Source: Nonomuraea sp. SYSU D8015
Lineage (GTDB): Bacteria; Actinomycetota; Actinomycetes; Streptosporangiales; Streptosporangiaceae
Length of the DNA stretch: 64,000 nt
Reading direction: 5' to 3'
Assembly (NCBI RefSeq): GCF_008065375.1
Contig: NZ_VJYI01000001.1
Coordinates: forward strand, 1,054,001 to 1,118,000
The notes under the pieces are model-generated. The model was not told the origin of the DNA. It made no database searches and worked only from the letters and a program-made list of their open reading frames with translations. Positions 43,833 through 52,145 of the stretch are shown here, piece after piece. The translations under genes and the position numbers were made by a program. Position 1 is the first letter of the stretch. Each line of letters starts with the position of its first letter.

Positions 43833-43877
43833 AGTAGTTTCAACATAAGAATCGTTGAACAATTCGACAAGGGTTTT
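43833..43877. promoter_or_regulatory. dyad-rich divergent control region, MFS / GntR gene
   Basis: This AT-richer gap contains TTCAAC and GTTGAA as an inverted pair separated by 9 bp, and GAATCG/CAATTC around TTGAA, an imperfect 17-bp palindrome. Position between the divergent MFS and GntR/FCD genes suggests an operator and promoters for both. Confidence 0.45.
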
Positions 43878-43899
43878 GCTCCATGATTCCCTGTTGAAT

Positions 43900-44580
43900 G
43901 TGGATGACCTCGTCGCCGATCTTTCCCGGGACCGGCAAAGGCTGGGACGCAGCAGCATGGCCGAAGGTGTGGCCGACATCCTGCGCGACCGGATCACCGC
44001 GGGCTTCTTCCGCCCCGGCCAGCGGCTGTCGGAGGAGTCCATCTCGGAAGGGCTCGGCGTGTCACGCAACACGCTGCGCGAGGCGTTCCGGCTGCTCGGG
44101 CACGAGCGGCTGCTCGACCACAAGCTCAACAGGGGCGTGTTCGTCCGCCTCCCGTCCGTCGAGGACGTGCTCGACCTCTACCGGGTGCGCCGCGTGCTGG
44201 AGGGCTCGGCGGTGCGCCGGCCGCCGTCCCCGCAGGCGCTGGCCGTCATCAAGGAGGCCATGCGCGACGCCGAGCGGGCCGCCGCCGAGGACGACTGGCA
44301 GGCGGTCGGCACCGCCAACATCCGCTTCCACCAGGCGCTCGCGTCGCTCAACGACAGTCCGAGGATCGACGAGCTCATGCGCCAGCTGCTGGCCGAGATG
44401 CGCCTGGTCTTCCACGTGATGGAGAATCCGCGCGCCTTCCACGAGCCGTTCGTCCACCGCAACCGCACGCTGCTGGAGCTCATCGAGGCCGGCAAGACGG
44501 AGCAGGCCGCGGCCTATCTGGACGACTACCTCGACCACGCGGAGAAGCTGCTGGTCCACGCGTACGAGCCGAACCGCTAG
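43900..44580 (+). CDS. GntR-family regulator with FCD ligand domain
   Basis: FadR-subfamily transcription factor of about 226 residues. The winged HTH is GQRLSEESISEGLGVSRNTL with REAFRLLGHERLL, and the all-helical FCD domain includes EDVLDLYRVRRVLEG, NIRFHQALASLNDS and LEAGKT-type ends, whose Asp/His residues usually bind a metal and a carboxylate ligand. The start is uncertain: GTG 43900 is used, with TTG 43855 and ATG 43957 as options, because homologues keep the RDRQRLGRSS segment before the HTH. It probably represses the divergent MFS gene. Confidence 0.82.
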   Translation: MDDLVADLSRDRQRLGRSSMAEGVADILRDRITAGFFRPGQRLSEESISEGLGVSRNTLREAFRLLGHERLLDHKLNRGVFVRLPSVEDVLDLYRVRRVLEGSAVRRPPSPQALAVIKEAMRDAERAAAEDDWQAVGTANIRFHQALASLNDSPRIDELMRQLLAEMRLVFHVMENPRAFHEPFVHRNRTLLELIEAGKTEQAAAYLDDYLDHAEKLLVHAYEPNR

Positions 44581-44589
44581 CGTTGGCGC

Positions 44590-44949
44590 ATGGACCGGAT
44601 CTTCACCGTCGACGAGGCCCGCGCCCTGCTGCCCCGCGTCATCGAGGACGCTCGTGAGGTGATCGCCGCCCGCGCCGACCTGGCCGAGATCACCTTCGAC
44701 CGGCAGGCCAGGGGGCGGTCCGAGCTCGGCGGCCTCCCCGAGCTCAAGGCGCTCGAGGCCCGCATCGAGGAGATCCTGAGCGGGTGGACGGGGCAGGGGA
44801 TCGAGGTCAAGGGCATCGCGCCCGTGCTGGTCGACTTCCCCGCGGTGCTGGAGGGGGTGTCGGTGCGGCTGTGCTGGATCGAGGGTGAGCGGGAGCTCGC
44901 CTGGTATCACCGTACGGAGCTGGGCTTCGCCGGCCGCCGCCCACTCTGA
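44590..44949 (+). CDS. DUF2203 family protein
   Basis: Small 119-residue protein of the DUF2203 family: FTVDEARALLPRVIEDAREV at the N-terminus, a Glu-rich helical middle, and DFPAVLEGVSVRLCWIEGER then WYHRTELGFAGRRPL at the end. Function unknown in all members. It starts 9 bp after the GntR stop in the same direction and may be cotranscribed. The C-terminal WYH...GFAGR block is the family signature. Confidence 0.82.
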   Translation: MDRIFTVDEARALLPRVIEDAREVIAARADLAEITFDRQARGRSELGGLPELKALEARIEEILSGWTGQGIEVKGIAPVLVDFPAVLEGVSVRLCWIEGERELAWYHRTELGFAGRRPL

Positions 44950-45011
44950 TCCGTCGCTCTTCTGACAGCCCCCTTCGGACCGTCCACCTCCCTCGTCGCC
45001 GCCCGCTGAGC

Positions 45012-45725
45012 TCAGTCGTTCACCTGGCGGCGCAGGACGTCCGGGTGGCGATCGGCGCCGCCGCCGTCGCGGGGATTGTCGTTCCCGGGGCCGTCCGCCT
45101 TGCTCGTCGTCTGACCCGGCGGCTCCCTGGTCTGGCCTGGTGGCTGCCTGGCTTGGCCCGGCGGCTCTTTGGTCTGGCCCGGTGGCTCCTTGGTTCGGCC
45201 CGGTGGCTCCTTTGTCTGGCCTGGAGGCGTGGGCCGGACTTCGGGGGACGCGCCGGCGGACTGTTTGACGGGCGGGGTCTTGACGGGCTTGCCCGTCCTG
45301 CTGGGCGGTGCCGTCACCGGAACCTTGACCGTGGGTACGGGGCGGGCGGGCGTCGTGCGGACGGCGACCGGTCCCGTGTCCGCGCCGGGCGGCGGCGTGC
45401 GCCCGCGGTCCCCGCCGGGCGTGGCGATTCTCTCCCGGGGCGCGGTGCGGGGAGCCGTGGCGGGCAGCGGGTGCGGCGTGGAGCCGATCGGCGAGGCGGT
45501 GGGCCGGGCGCTGAGCGAGCCCGGAGGCGGCGCCTCGGTGCCGCCCTCCGGCATGGGCACGGTGTCCAGCGTGGGGAAACTGCCGGGAGTGCCGAACAGC
45601 ACCGCGGCCATGACGAGGTTGAGGGTCCCCGCGAGGACGGCGGAGATCCGCACCGCGTACGTCCGGCGCCGCCGCCTCCCCGCGGCGGCGTCCCGGCTCC
45701 CATCCGTCACGATGGGGGTGTCCAT
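45012..45725 (-). CDS. Pro-rich membrane-anchored protein with PPGQTKE repeats
   Basis: Unrecognised 237-residue protein. A basic N-terminus (AAGRRRRRTYAV) precedes one hydrophobic segment (ISAVLAGTLNLVMAAVLFG), then about 190 residues of Pro/Thr/Gly-rich extracellular sequence. Six to seven copies of an eight-residue unit close to PPGQTKE(x) follow, matched in the DNA as a degenerate 24-bp tandem array around 45105-45230. Type II topology with an unfolded wall-spanning stalk is likely. The start ATG (MDTPIVTDG) is chosen because the TM segment follows; its ribosome site is weak. Confidence 0.6.
   Translation of the reverse strand: MDTPIVTDGSRDAAAGRRRRRTYAVRISAVLAGTLNLVMAAVLFGTPGSFPTLDTVPMPEGGTEAPPPGSLSARPTASPIGSTPHPLPATAPRTAPRERIATPGGDRGRTPPPGADTGPVAVRTTPARPVPTVKVPVTAPPSRTGKPVKTPPVKQSAGASPEVRPTPPGQTKEPPGRTKEPPGQTKEPPGQARQPPGQTREPPGQTTSKADGPGNDNPRDGGGADRHPDVLRRQVND
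45105..45230. repeat. degenerate 24-bp tandem repeat inside the Pro-rich gene
   Basis: Units containing TCTGGCCCGGTGGCTCCTTGG or close variants recur at 24-bp spacing. They encode the repeated octapeptide around PPGQTKE and could vary in number by slippage. Confidence 0.65.
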
Positions 45726-45984
45726 GCCGATGCCATGCCCTGTCCTTCGGCTGAGAGCGATGAACCGTTTTGATCTAGACATGGATGACCACGGCGGTCA
45801 AGGGGATTGGCGGGGCGATCATTCCGGCGAACGCGGCCGATCTGTGATCAACCGGCCACCCGGCGTCGCGGATCCGAGGAGGTGAACGCGCCTCCGGGCT
45901 GTTGAAGGACACGTCGTGCCGGGACTGAGGATGCGCCCGCGGAACGGGTTCTGGCGTCTGGCGCCGGGGGCATACGCTGCTTGC

Positions 45985-46530
45985 GTGGAGGCTCACTCGA
46001 CAAAGGCGATGGCCGTCAGGGCCGTCGACCTCTGCGTGGCGCTGCTGCACGAGCAGCCGTCGGTCGAGTCGGTGTCGCACGTCCTGCGCCGGCACGGCGA
46101 GACCGGAGAACTCGGCCTGGGCGAGGACGACATCGCGGCCATGCGCGCGGCGGCGGCGCGGCTGCGCGAGGTGCTGGGCGCGCCTGACGCCGGCCAGGCG
46201 GCGGCCCTGCTCAACCGGCTGCTCTCCCGAGCCGCCAAGCCGCCCAGGCTGACCAGCCACAGGGGCACGACCCATTGGCACCTGCACGTGGACAGCGGGG
46301 ACGACGCGCCGTGGGGGGCGTGGTTCCTGGCGTCGTCGGCGATGGCGCTGGCCGTGCTGCTGGCCGACTACCAGCGGATTCCCGGCGGGCTGTGCGCGTC
46401 GGCCGGCTGCGGGCGGCCGTTCATGGACTTCGGCGGCGGCAGCCCGCGCCGGTATTGCAGCACCCGCTGCGCCACCCGCGAACGCGTCGCCGCCCACCGC
46501 TCCCGCACCTCGTCCAGCGTGCCCGGCTGA
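45985..46530 (+). CDS. CGNR-type zinc-finger protein
   Basis: Protein of 181 residues with an N-terminal helical ligand-binding-like region (RLREVLGAPDAGQAAALLNR) and a C-terminal zinc ribbon: Cys137, Cys142, Cys158 and Cys162 in CASAGCGRPFMD...RRYCSTRC. The ribbon is followed by ATRERVAAHR, where the family usually has GNR, so it is a variant of the CGNR finger. Members are probable transcription regulators. The GTG start is chosen because residues upstream look non-conserved; a leaderless mRNA is plausible. Confidence 0.78.
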   Translation: MEAHSTKAMAVRAVDLCVALLHEQPSVESVSHVLRRHGETGELGLGEDDIAAMRAAAARLREVLGAPDAGQAAALLNRLLSRAAKPPRLTSHRGTTHWHLHVDSGDDAPWGAWFLASSAMALAVLLADYQRIPGGLCASAGCGRPFMDFGGGSPRRYCSTRCATRERVAAHRSRTSSSVPG

Positions 46531-46607
46531 CGGCCTTCGAGTCTCGCGGGGGCGGGTTGCCTTACAGGCTCGTCCGGCATGCGGGCGGCTGATCGCCCTC
46601 GGGTCGG

Positions 46608-47876
46608 TCACCCCGTCGGTGTCGGGGACCTCCGCCGTGGTGCCGCCAGCACGGCCACGGCCGCCGCCTGCAGCGCAGCGCCCGTCAGCAGGGCCGCCGT
46701 GACCGAGTACGCCACCAGCGGCCCGGCCAGCGCGGACCCGATCGCGAACGAGGTGATCTTCAGGCTGGCGCCGGTGGTGAACACCTGGGCGCGCAGGCGG
46801 GCGGGCGCCTCGCGGTGCCGTACCGAGAACAACGCGGTCAGCTGCGGACCCTCGCCCGCTCCCACCACCGCCGCCGCCACCACCGCGACCCAGAACGACC
46901 CGGACACGGCCGCCAGCGCCGTCCCGGCCCCCAGAACCGCCGTCCCCCACACCAGCACCGTGTCCCACCGCCAGGCCTCGCCACGGGCGGCGACCACCGT
47001 GTTCGCCGCGAGCCCGCACGCGGCGGTGACGGCGAGCAGCAAAGCGCCGTACCCGCTCTCGCCGGTGAGCCGGACCCCGAGCACCGGAGCCGACACCACC
47101 AGTACGGCGAGCCCCGCACACGAGATCATCGATCCGGCCGTCGCCCGCCGCAGCGCCCCGTTCCGTACGATGACGGCGAACCCCTCGAGCATTTCCCGCC
47201 GCACGGACTCGCCCGACGCCCGGCCCCACCCAGCGGATCCACCGCTCACGACACCCGGCTCCCCGGACATCGCGCCATCGCCGCGCTCCCGCCGCCGCAC
47301 CCCGTCGCCGGGCTCCCTGGACACGGTGCCGCCGCGTGCGGGGAGCGTCCAGGCGACGGGAAACGCGGCGACGAGCAGCCCCACGCACACCAGCACCGCC
47401 GCCCCGCCGCCATCGGCCGCCGCCATCACGCCCACCACGGCCGGACCGGCCAGCCCCGCCACGTTGTAGCTCATGGAGTCGAGGGCGTTCGCCCTGCCCA
47501 TCCACTCCGCCCCGGCCACCAGCGGCAACTGCGCCGTCCAGCCGCCGGTGAGCGCCGGGCCCAGCAGGCCGGTCGCCACGGCCACCGCGACCAGGGCCGC
47601 GTCCGGCACCCGCCCCAGCCCGTACAGGACCATCAGCAGCCCGGCCGCGTACCCGGACAGGCACCATGCCAGCAGCCGCCCCGGCCGCCGCGCCCGGTCG
47701 AGCAGCACCCCGAGCAGCGGCCCGCCGACCGCGGCCGAGACGGTCAGCCCGGCCAGCAGCCAGGACGCCACCACGGGAGATCCCGTGACGGCCAGCCCCG
47801 TGACGAGGAGGGCGGGCCCGGACATCTCGTCTCCGGTACGGGCGGCGACCGCCCCGGCCATGTAACGGGATAACAC
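46608..47876 (-). CDS. MFS efflux-type transporter
   Basis: Membrane protein of about 422 residues with twelve TM helices. The N-terminus (GAVAARTGDEMSGPALLVTG) and the A-motif-like segment GGPLLGVLLDRARRPGR fit the actinobacterial MFS group often annotated as drug or metabolite exporters. A long hydrophilic insertion (res about 180-235, rich in Gly, Arg and Glu) lies in the central loop and is poorly conserved. Start is GTG 47876; ATG 47861 and TTG 47882 are alternatives. It converges with the CGNR gene. Confidence 0.8.
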   Translation of the reverse strand: MLSRYMAGAVAARTGDEMSGPALLVTGLAVTGSPVVASWLLAGLTVSAAVGGPLLGVLLDRARRPGRLLAWCLSGYAAGLLMVLYGLGRVPDAALVAVAVATGLLGPALTGGWTAQLPLVAGAEWMGRANALDSMSYNVAGLAGPAVVGVMAAADGGGAAVLVCVGLLVAAFPVAWTLPARGGTVSREPGDGVRRRERGDGAMSGEPGVVSGGSAGWGRASGESVRREMLEGFAVIVRNGALRRATAGSMISCAGLAVLVVSAPVLGVRLTGESGYGALLLAVTAACGLAANTVVAARGEAWRWDTVLVWGTAVLGAGTALAAVSGSFWVAVVAAAVVGAGEGPQLTALFSVRHREAPARLRAQVFTTGASLKITSFAIGSALAGPLVAYSVTAALLTGAALQAAAVAVLAAPRRRSPTPTG

Positions 47877-48021
47877 ATACAAGACGTTACAGGAGAGTGT
47901 GTGCCGGTGTTAGGAGGGGCGCACGAAGGGAAGGTTCCCCGGCAGGTCGGCCCGGCCTGTACGGACTGCGTGCCGCGCAGGCCGGGCCTAGCCGTCCAGG
48001 CGTTCGGGGACGTTCAGGCGA

Positions 48022-48789
48022 TCACGCCGAGCTGGTGATGACCGCGAAACGGGCGCCGTGCGGGTCGGCGAGGAACGCCATGCGCCCGACCCCCTCCACG
48101 CTCGTCGCCGGAGCCCGCACCGTGCCGCCGAGCTGCTGCGCCAGGGCCACCGTGGCGTCGCAGTCGGGCACCTCGAAGTAGGCGAGCCAGTGCGGGCCGT
48201 CGCCGGGCTCGAGCTGGACGATCCCGGCCATCGACAGCGACTCGCCGCCCCCGGCGGGGGAGACCACGGGATAGGACATGTCGCCCATCGGCATGTCCGT
48301 GACGGACCAGCCGAAGACCGTCTCGTAGAAGGCGCGCGCGGCGGCGACGTCGGGGACGTACGCCTCCACCCAAGCGAGCGACCCCGGCTCCGTGACCATG
48401 CCGAGCCCCTTGGTGCCGCCGGGCTGCCACACGGCGAACCGGGCGCCGCCCGGATCCGCGAACACCGCCATCCGGCCCTGCCCCTCGATGTCCCACGGCG
48501 GGGCGATGACCGTGCCGCCCGCCTGCTCGATCGTCTTGGCCACGGCGTCGGCGTCGGGCGTCTGGAAGTATGTCAGCCACGCCGCGGCCGGGTTGTCCTC
48601 GGTCGCGTGGCTGATCCCGGCCACGGTCTTCCCGTCGATCTGGCAGAAGCGGTAGTCCCGGTGCTCCGGACCGAGCGTGATCGACCGCCAGCCGAACAGC
48701 CCGGTGTAGAACGTGACGGACCGGTCGACGTCGGGGCTGTTGACGTCGATCCAGCAGGGGGTGCCCGAGAGGTAGTCGGTGGTGAGCAC
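48022..48789 (-). CDS. two-domain VOC (glyoxalase/bleomycin-resistance fold) protein
   Basis: Protein of 255 residues made of two VOC domains: domain 1 starts SGTPCWIDVNSPDVDRSVTF with YTGLFGW, domain 2 starts LAWVEAYVPDVAAARAFYET with VFGWSV. Each ends in a DPGGARFAVWQP-like or DPHGARFAVI strand. This duplicated type (PhnB/27-kDa antigen-like) is widespread in actinomycetes, with unknown substrate. GTG start with GGAG 7 bp upstream. Confidence 0.87.
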   Translation of the reverse strand: MLTTDYLSGTPCWIDVNSPDVDRSVTFYTGLFGWRSITLGPEHRDYRFCQIDGKTVAGISHATEDNPAAAWLTYFQTPDADAVAKTIEQAGGTVIAPPWDIEGQGRMAVFADPGGARFAVWQPGGTKGLGMVTEPGSLAWVEAYVPDVAAARAFYETVFGWSVTDMPMGDMSYPVVSPAGGGESLSMAGIVQLEPGDGPHWLAYFEVPDCDATVALAQQLGGTVRAPATSVEGVGRMAFLADPHGARFAVITSSA

Positions 48790-48977
48790 GGCGATGCTCC
48801 TTCTCGTGTCCGTGACGAAGCGGCGGGTGGCCTCCTCACCTCACGGCGCGGTTTACGGCGCGGTTCGAGCGCGACGCCACTCGCTCCCGGCGTCTGCCAG
48901 CCTCGCACGAGCCGCCGGCAAAAGCGACCACCACGTCTGTCGAATACGTGTTTGAAGGATGGCGTAGACTCGGGACC

Positions 48978-49607
48978 ATGAGAGCCGCGTTCCAAGCATC
49001 TCTGCTCGGTCTCGACGAGGAGCTCGGCCTGGGTCCGCTCGGCGACACGGTCCGGCGGACTCATCTCGATCGCGGCGCCTGGATCGACCTCCGGCCGGGC
49101 TGGGTGTCCGGGGCCGACACGCTGTTCGAGCGGCTCGCCGAGACGGTGCCGTGGCGTGCCGAGCGGCGGCGCATGTACGACAAGGTCGTCGACGTGCCGC
49201 GGTTGCTGAAGTTCTACGACGAGGACAAGCCCCTGCCGGACCCGGTGCTCGAGGACGCCAGGCGGGCGCTCAACGCCCACTACGGCGAGGAGCTGGGCGA
49301 GCCGTTCCGCACGGCCGGGCTCTGCTTCTACCGCGACGGGCGTGACAGCGTGGCCTGGCACGGGGACACGATCGGGCGGGGGAGCACCGAGGACACGATG
49401 GTCGCGATCATCTCTGTCGGCTGCCCGCGTCCGCTGTTGCTGCGCCCGCGCGGCGGCGGCCCCTCGATCCGCCATGACCTCGGCCACGGGGATCTGATCG
49501 TGATGGGCGGCAGCTGCCAGCGCACCTGGGAACACGCCATCCCGAAGACGGCCCGCCCCACGGGGCCGCGCATCAGCATCCAGTTCCGCCCCCGCGACGT
49601 CCGCTGA
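48978..49607 (+). CDS. AlkB-like 2OG-Fe(II) dioxygenase
   Basis: Oxidative dealkylation enzyme of the AlkB family, 209 residues. Iron ligands appear as H-x-D in WHGDTIG (His128, Asp130) and the distal His186 in WEHAIPK, and the 2-oxoglutarate arginine lies in RISIQFRPR. The PNLLR-type lid region (CPRPLLLRPRGGG) is also seen. Members repair alkylated nucleic acids or modify tRNA; the short form is common in actinomycetes. There is no ribosome site, and TAGACT at 48968-48973 sits close upstream, so a leaderless mRNA is likely. Confidence 0.87.
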   Translation: MRAAFQASLLGLDEELGLGPLGDTVRRTHLDRGAWIDLRPGWVSGADTLFERLAETVPWRAERRRMYDKVVDVPRLLKFYDEDKPLPDPVLEDARRALNAHYGEELGEPFRTAGLCFYRDGRDSVAWHGDTIGRGSTEDTMVAIISVGCPRPLLLRPRGGGPSIRHDLGHGDLIVMGGSCQRTWEHAIPKTARPTGPRISIQFRPRDVR

Positions 49608-49787
49608 CCCACCCGGCGTCAGCACGAGCCCGCCCGCCATCTGACCCCGCACGGCGGGCGCGGCACGGTGACGGGTAGCCGGGTGGCGCGTGGTGGGTGG
49701 CGCGTGTCTGTGGCAGAGGCGGTGGCCGGTGCGGCGCGCCCGTAGCCGCCCGCCGCCCGTAGGCGCGCGGGGCGGGGGCGGGGCGGG

Positions 49788-50849
49788 CTACTTCAGGGTC
49801 AGGCGGGCGATGCGGCCCTGTTCGCCTGAGGCCCAGCAGGCGCCGTCTCGGGCGCACGACACCGTGTCGAACGAGCCACCGTCGAACGTCTCCCAGTGCC
49901 GCCCGCCCGAGTACGTCACATCGCTCCCGGACGGCCCCACCGCGAGGGCGGCGAAGGGTGGGAACGGCAGCCAGGTCACACCAGACCGGTACGCCGGCGG
50001 CGGCGTGGCGGCGGCCTGCCAGCTCGCTCCGCCGTCCCTGGTCACGGCGCCGGCGCTGGGCGACTGCTGGTCCGGGCGGTAGTCGCCGCCGACCGCGATG
50101 CCCCGGTGCCGGTCGCGGAAGGCGAGCCCGAAGACGCCCCGCGCCGGGTCCCCGGCCGGGATCGGCGTGTCGGCCACCGTCCACGTACGCCCGCGATCCC
50201 CCGAATGGAACACCCGCGACCGCTCGGCCCCGCCGCTGGCCAGCCACACGTCCCGGCCGCCCGCCGTGACCAGGCACTGCCCGCTCGCCGCGAACCCGGC
50301 TTCACCCGGCAGCGCGTCGGGCATGCCGTCGGCGGGGAGCACCCGCCAGCTCCGCCCGCCGTCCTCCGTGGCCAGGATCCGGAACCTGCCGTCCACCGGG
50401 TCGCTCATGGCCAGCCCGTGGCGCCCGTCGAAGAAGGCCAGGCAGTCGTAGAACGCCCGCGGCTCGTCGTTCCTGAAGGTCTCCGTCCAGGTGCGCCCGC
50501 CGTCCTCGGTGCGGTAGACCCGCGAGTTCGCGCCCTCGCCGATGGACAGGGCCACGGCGCGGCGCGCGTCGAACGCCTCGATGTCGCGGAACTGCAGGTC
50601 GGCCGTGCCGGGTGGCGAGACGTTCTGCCAGCTCCGCCCGCCGTCCACGGTCCTCAGCACCGTGCCGCCCGAGCCGGAGGCCCAGACCACGTCGCGGCTG
50701 ACGGGCGACAGCCCTCGCAGGCGCGCGGTCACTCCGGTCTCCTTGAGCTCCCAGCCGAGCCGGAGCGGTCCGGCGTGGGCGGGGGACGGCGCCGCGGCCG
50801 CGAGGAGGAAGGTCGCTGACATCGCGCTCAACGCGATTCGAAGCTTCAT
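49788..50849 (-). CDS. secreted YCF48/BNR-type beta-propeller
   Basis: Exported 353-residue protein. The signal peptide (LSAMSATFLLAAAAPSPAHA) is followed by six to seven repeats containing S/T-x-D-G-G-R-S-W Asp-box-like turns (RTVDGGRSWQNVSPPG, YRTEDGGRTWTETF, LATEDGGRSWRVLP, FHSGDRGRTWTVAD). This matches the photosystem-II-stability-factor-like/oxidoreductase propellers found in many bacteria, with no known enzyme activity in actinomycetes. The ATG just before the signal peptide is chosen. Confidence 0.82.
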   Translation of the reverse strand: MKLRIALSAMSATFLLAAAAPSPAHAGPLRLGWELKETGVTARLRGLSPVSRDVVWASGSGGTVLRTVDGGRSWQNVSPPGTADLQFRDIEAFDARRAVALSIGEGANSRVYRTEDGGRTWTETFRNDEPRAFYDCLAFFDGRHGLAMSDPVDGRFRILATEDGGRSWRVLPADGMPDALPGEAGFAASGQCLVTAGGRDVWLASGGAERSRVFHSGDRGRTWTVADTPIPAGDPARGVFGLAFRDRHRGIAVGGDYRPDQQSPSAGAVTRDGGASWQAAATPPPAYRSGVTWLPFPPFAALAVGPSGSDVTYSGGRHWETFDGGSFDTVSCARDGACWASGEQGRIARLTLK

Positions 50850-51160
50850 GTCGGGCAAACTAATCCAAAGGATCAACGCCGTCCATGGCATGAAATTTCG
50901 GGCGGGCGAATCTGGCGCCGCGTGGCCGGATCGGGTCGATCCGGCATCACCGCTCCCCGGGCGCCGCGGCGCGGCCGCGCGCGCGATCGCCGCGATCTTC
51001 GCGGGCGCTGACGCCGTTCGTGGCCACGGCCCTGTCCGGGAGGAGGGGACGCCATGGCCGCTGGTGGAGGCGTGGGACAGCGCCGGGCGGCGAGTGATTG
51101 TGCCGGGGCAGCACGCGGCAGCGCCGGGTGGCGTGCGGTAGCGTCCGGCCGGGCCGCGTG
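50850..51160. other. gap upstream of the propeller gene
   Basis: This 311-bp stretch separates two minus-strand genes. It should hold the promoter of the propeller gene near 50850-50900, where the sequence is locally richer in A/T. Beyond that I see no gene, repeat or hairpin that I can support. Confidence 0.5.
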
Positions 51161-52048
51161 TCAGGCGGACTGGCGGGCGGCGCCCCAGTCCAGGAGCGCC
51201 TCGGCCGTGCTGAAGCGGCGGCTCGAAACCGACTCGCCGAGCAGCACGCCGACCAGCCGCCGCCCGTCCCGCTCGCCCGCGAACGCCAGGCAGTACCCGG
51301 CCGCCCGCGTGAACCCTGTCTTCAGCCCGATGGCGCCCGGCGTGCCGAGGAGCCGGTTGGTGTTGCGCCAGCTGTATGAGCCGTGCTCGCCGCTCGCGTC
51401 GAGCGAGTGGTACCGGGTCCCGGCCGCCTCGGCGATCAACGGATGCTGCAGCGCCTTGGCGGCCAGCACGGCCTGGTCGCGGGCGGTGGAGTAGCCGTCG
51501 CTGCCCGGCATGGGCAGGCCGTCGGCGTTGACGTACTGGGTGTCGTTCATGTCCAGCTCGCGGGCGGTCGCGTTCATCTTGGCGACGAAGCCGTCGACGC
51601 CGGGGCCGTACGTGCGGGCCAGGGCGTGGGCCGCGTCGGCGCCCGAGGGCAGCATCAGGCCGTACAGGAGCTCTCCGACCGTGAGGCGGTCCCCGGCGCG
51701 CAGGTCGGCGGTGGTGCCGCCGCCGTCCTCGGCGTACGCGACGTCCGCGGGCGCGATCTCGACCACGTCCGTCGGCTTGGCGGTCTTCAGCACGACATAG
51801 GCCGTCATCGTCTTGGTGAGGCTGGCGATCGGCATGCGTTCGCCGCCTGCCTCGTCGAAAAGCGCCTCGCCCGAGGAGGCGTCGATCAGGTAGGCCGCCC
51901 GCGCGTACACCGTGGGCGCGTCGGGGGCGGCAGGGGCGGCGACGGTGGCGAGCGGAGCCGGCACGTCCGCGTACGCGGGCGCCCCGAGCCCCGTGACCAG
52001 GGCAAGGGCACCGGTCAGGACGGCGAGACGGGCTTTCCGATTACGCAT
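51161..52048 (-). CDS. D-alanyl-D-alanine carboxypeptidase (S11 family)
   Basis: Exported low-molecular-mass penicillin-binding protein, 295 residues. It trims the terminal D-Ala from peptidoglycan stem peptides. The signal peptide is about 27 residues. Active-site motifs are S76-L-T-K79, the second motif S135-G-A (usually S-G-N) and K243-T-G. The SGN-to-SGA change is notable because the Asn normally helps catalysis, although variants occur. No C-terminal amphipathic membrane anchor is evident. The gene is followed on the minus strand by a large gap before the next gene. Confidence 0.88.
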   Translation of the reverse strand: MRNRKARLAVLTGALALVTGLGAPAYADVPAPLATVAAPAAPDAPTVYARAAYLIDASSGEALFDEAGGERMPIASLTKTMTAYVVLKTAKPTDVVEIAPADVAYAEDGGGTTADLRAGDRLTVGELLYGLMLPSGADAAHALARTYGPGVDGFVAKMNATARELDMNDTQYVNADGLPMPGSDGYSTARDQAVLAAKALQHPLIAEAAGTRYHSLDASGEHGSYSWRNTNRLLGTPGAIGLKTGFTRAAGYCLAFAGERDGRRLVGVLLGESVSSRRFSTAEALLDWGAARQSA

Positions 52049-52145
52049 GCGTCCCAGGCTGCCGCGAACTTTGTGGTGGTTTTGCCGGAAATGGGGTTTG
52101 TGTCGGGTAAATCTTTTTCTGGGTGCTATTCAGCGCGCCACGCTT

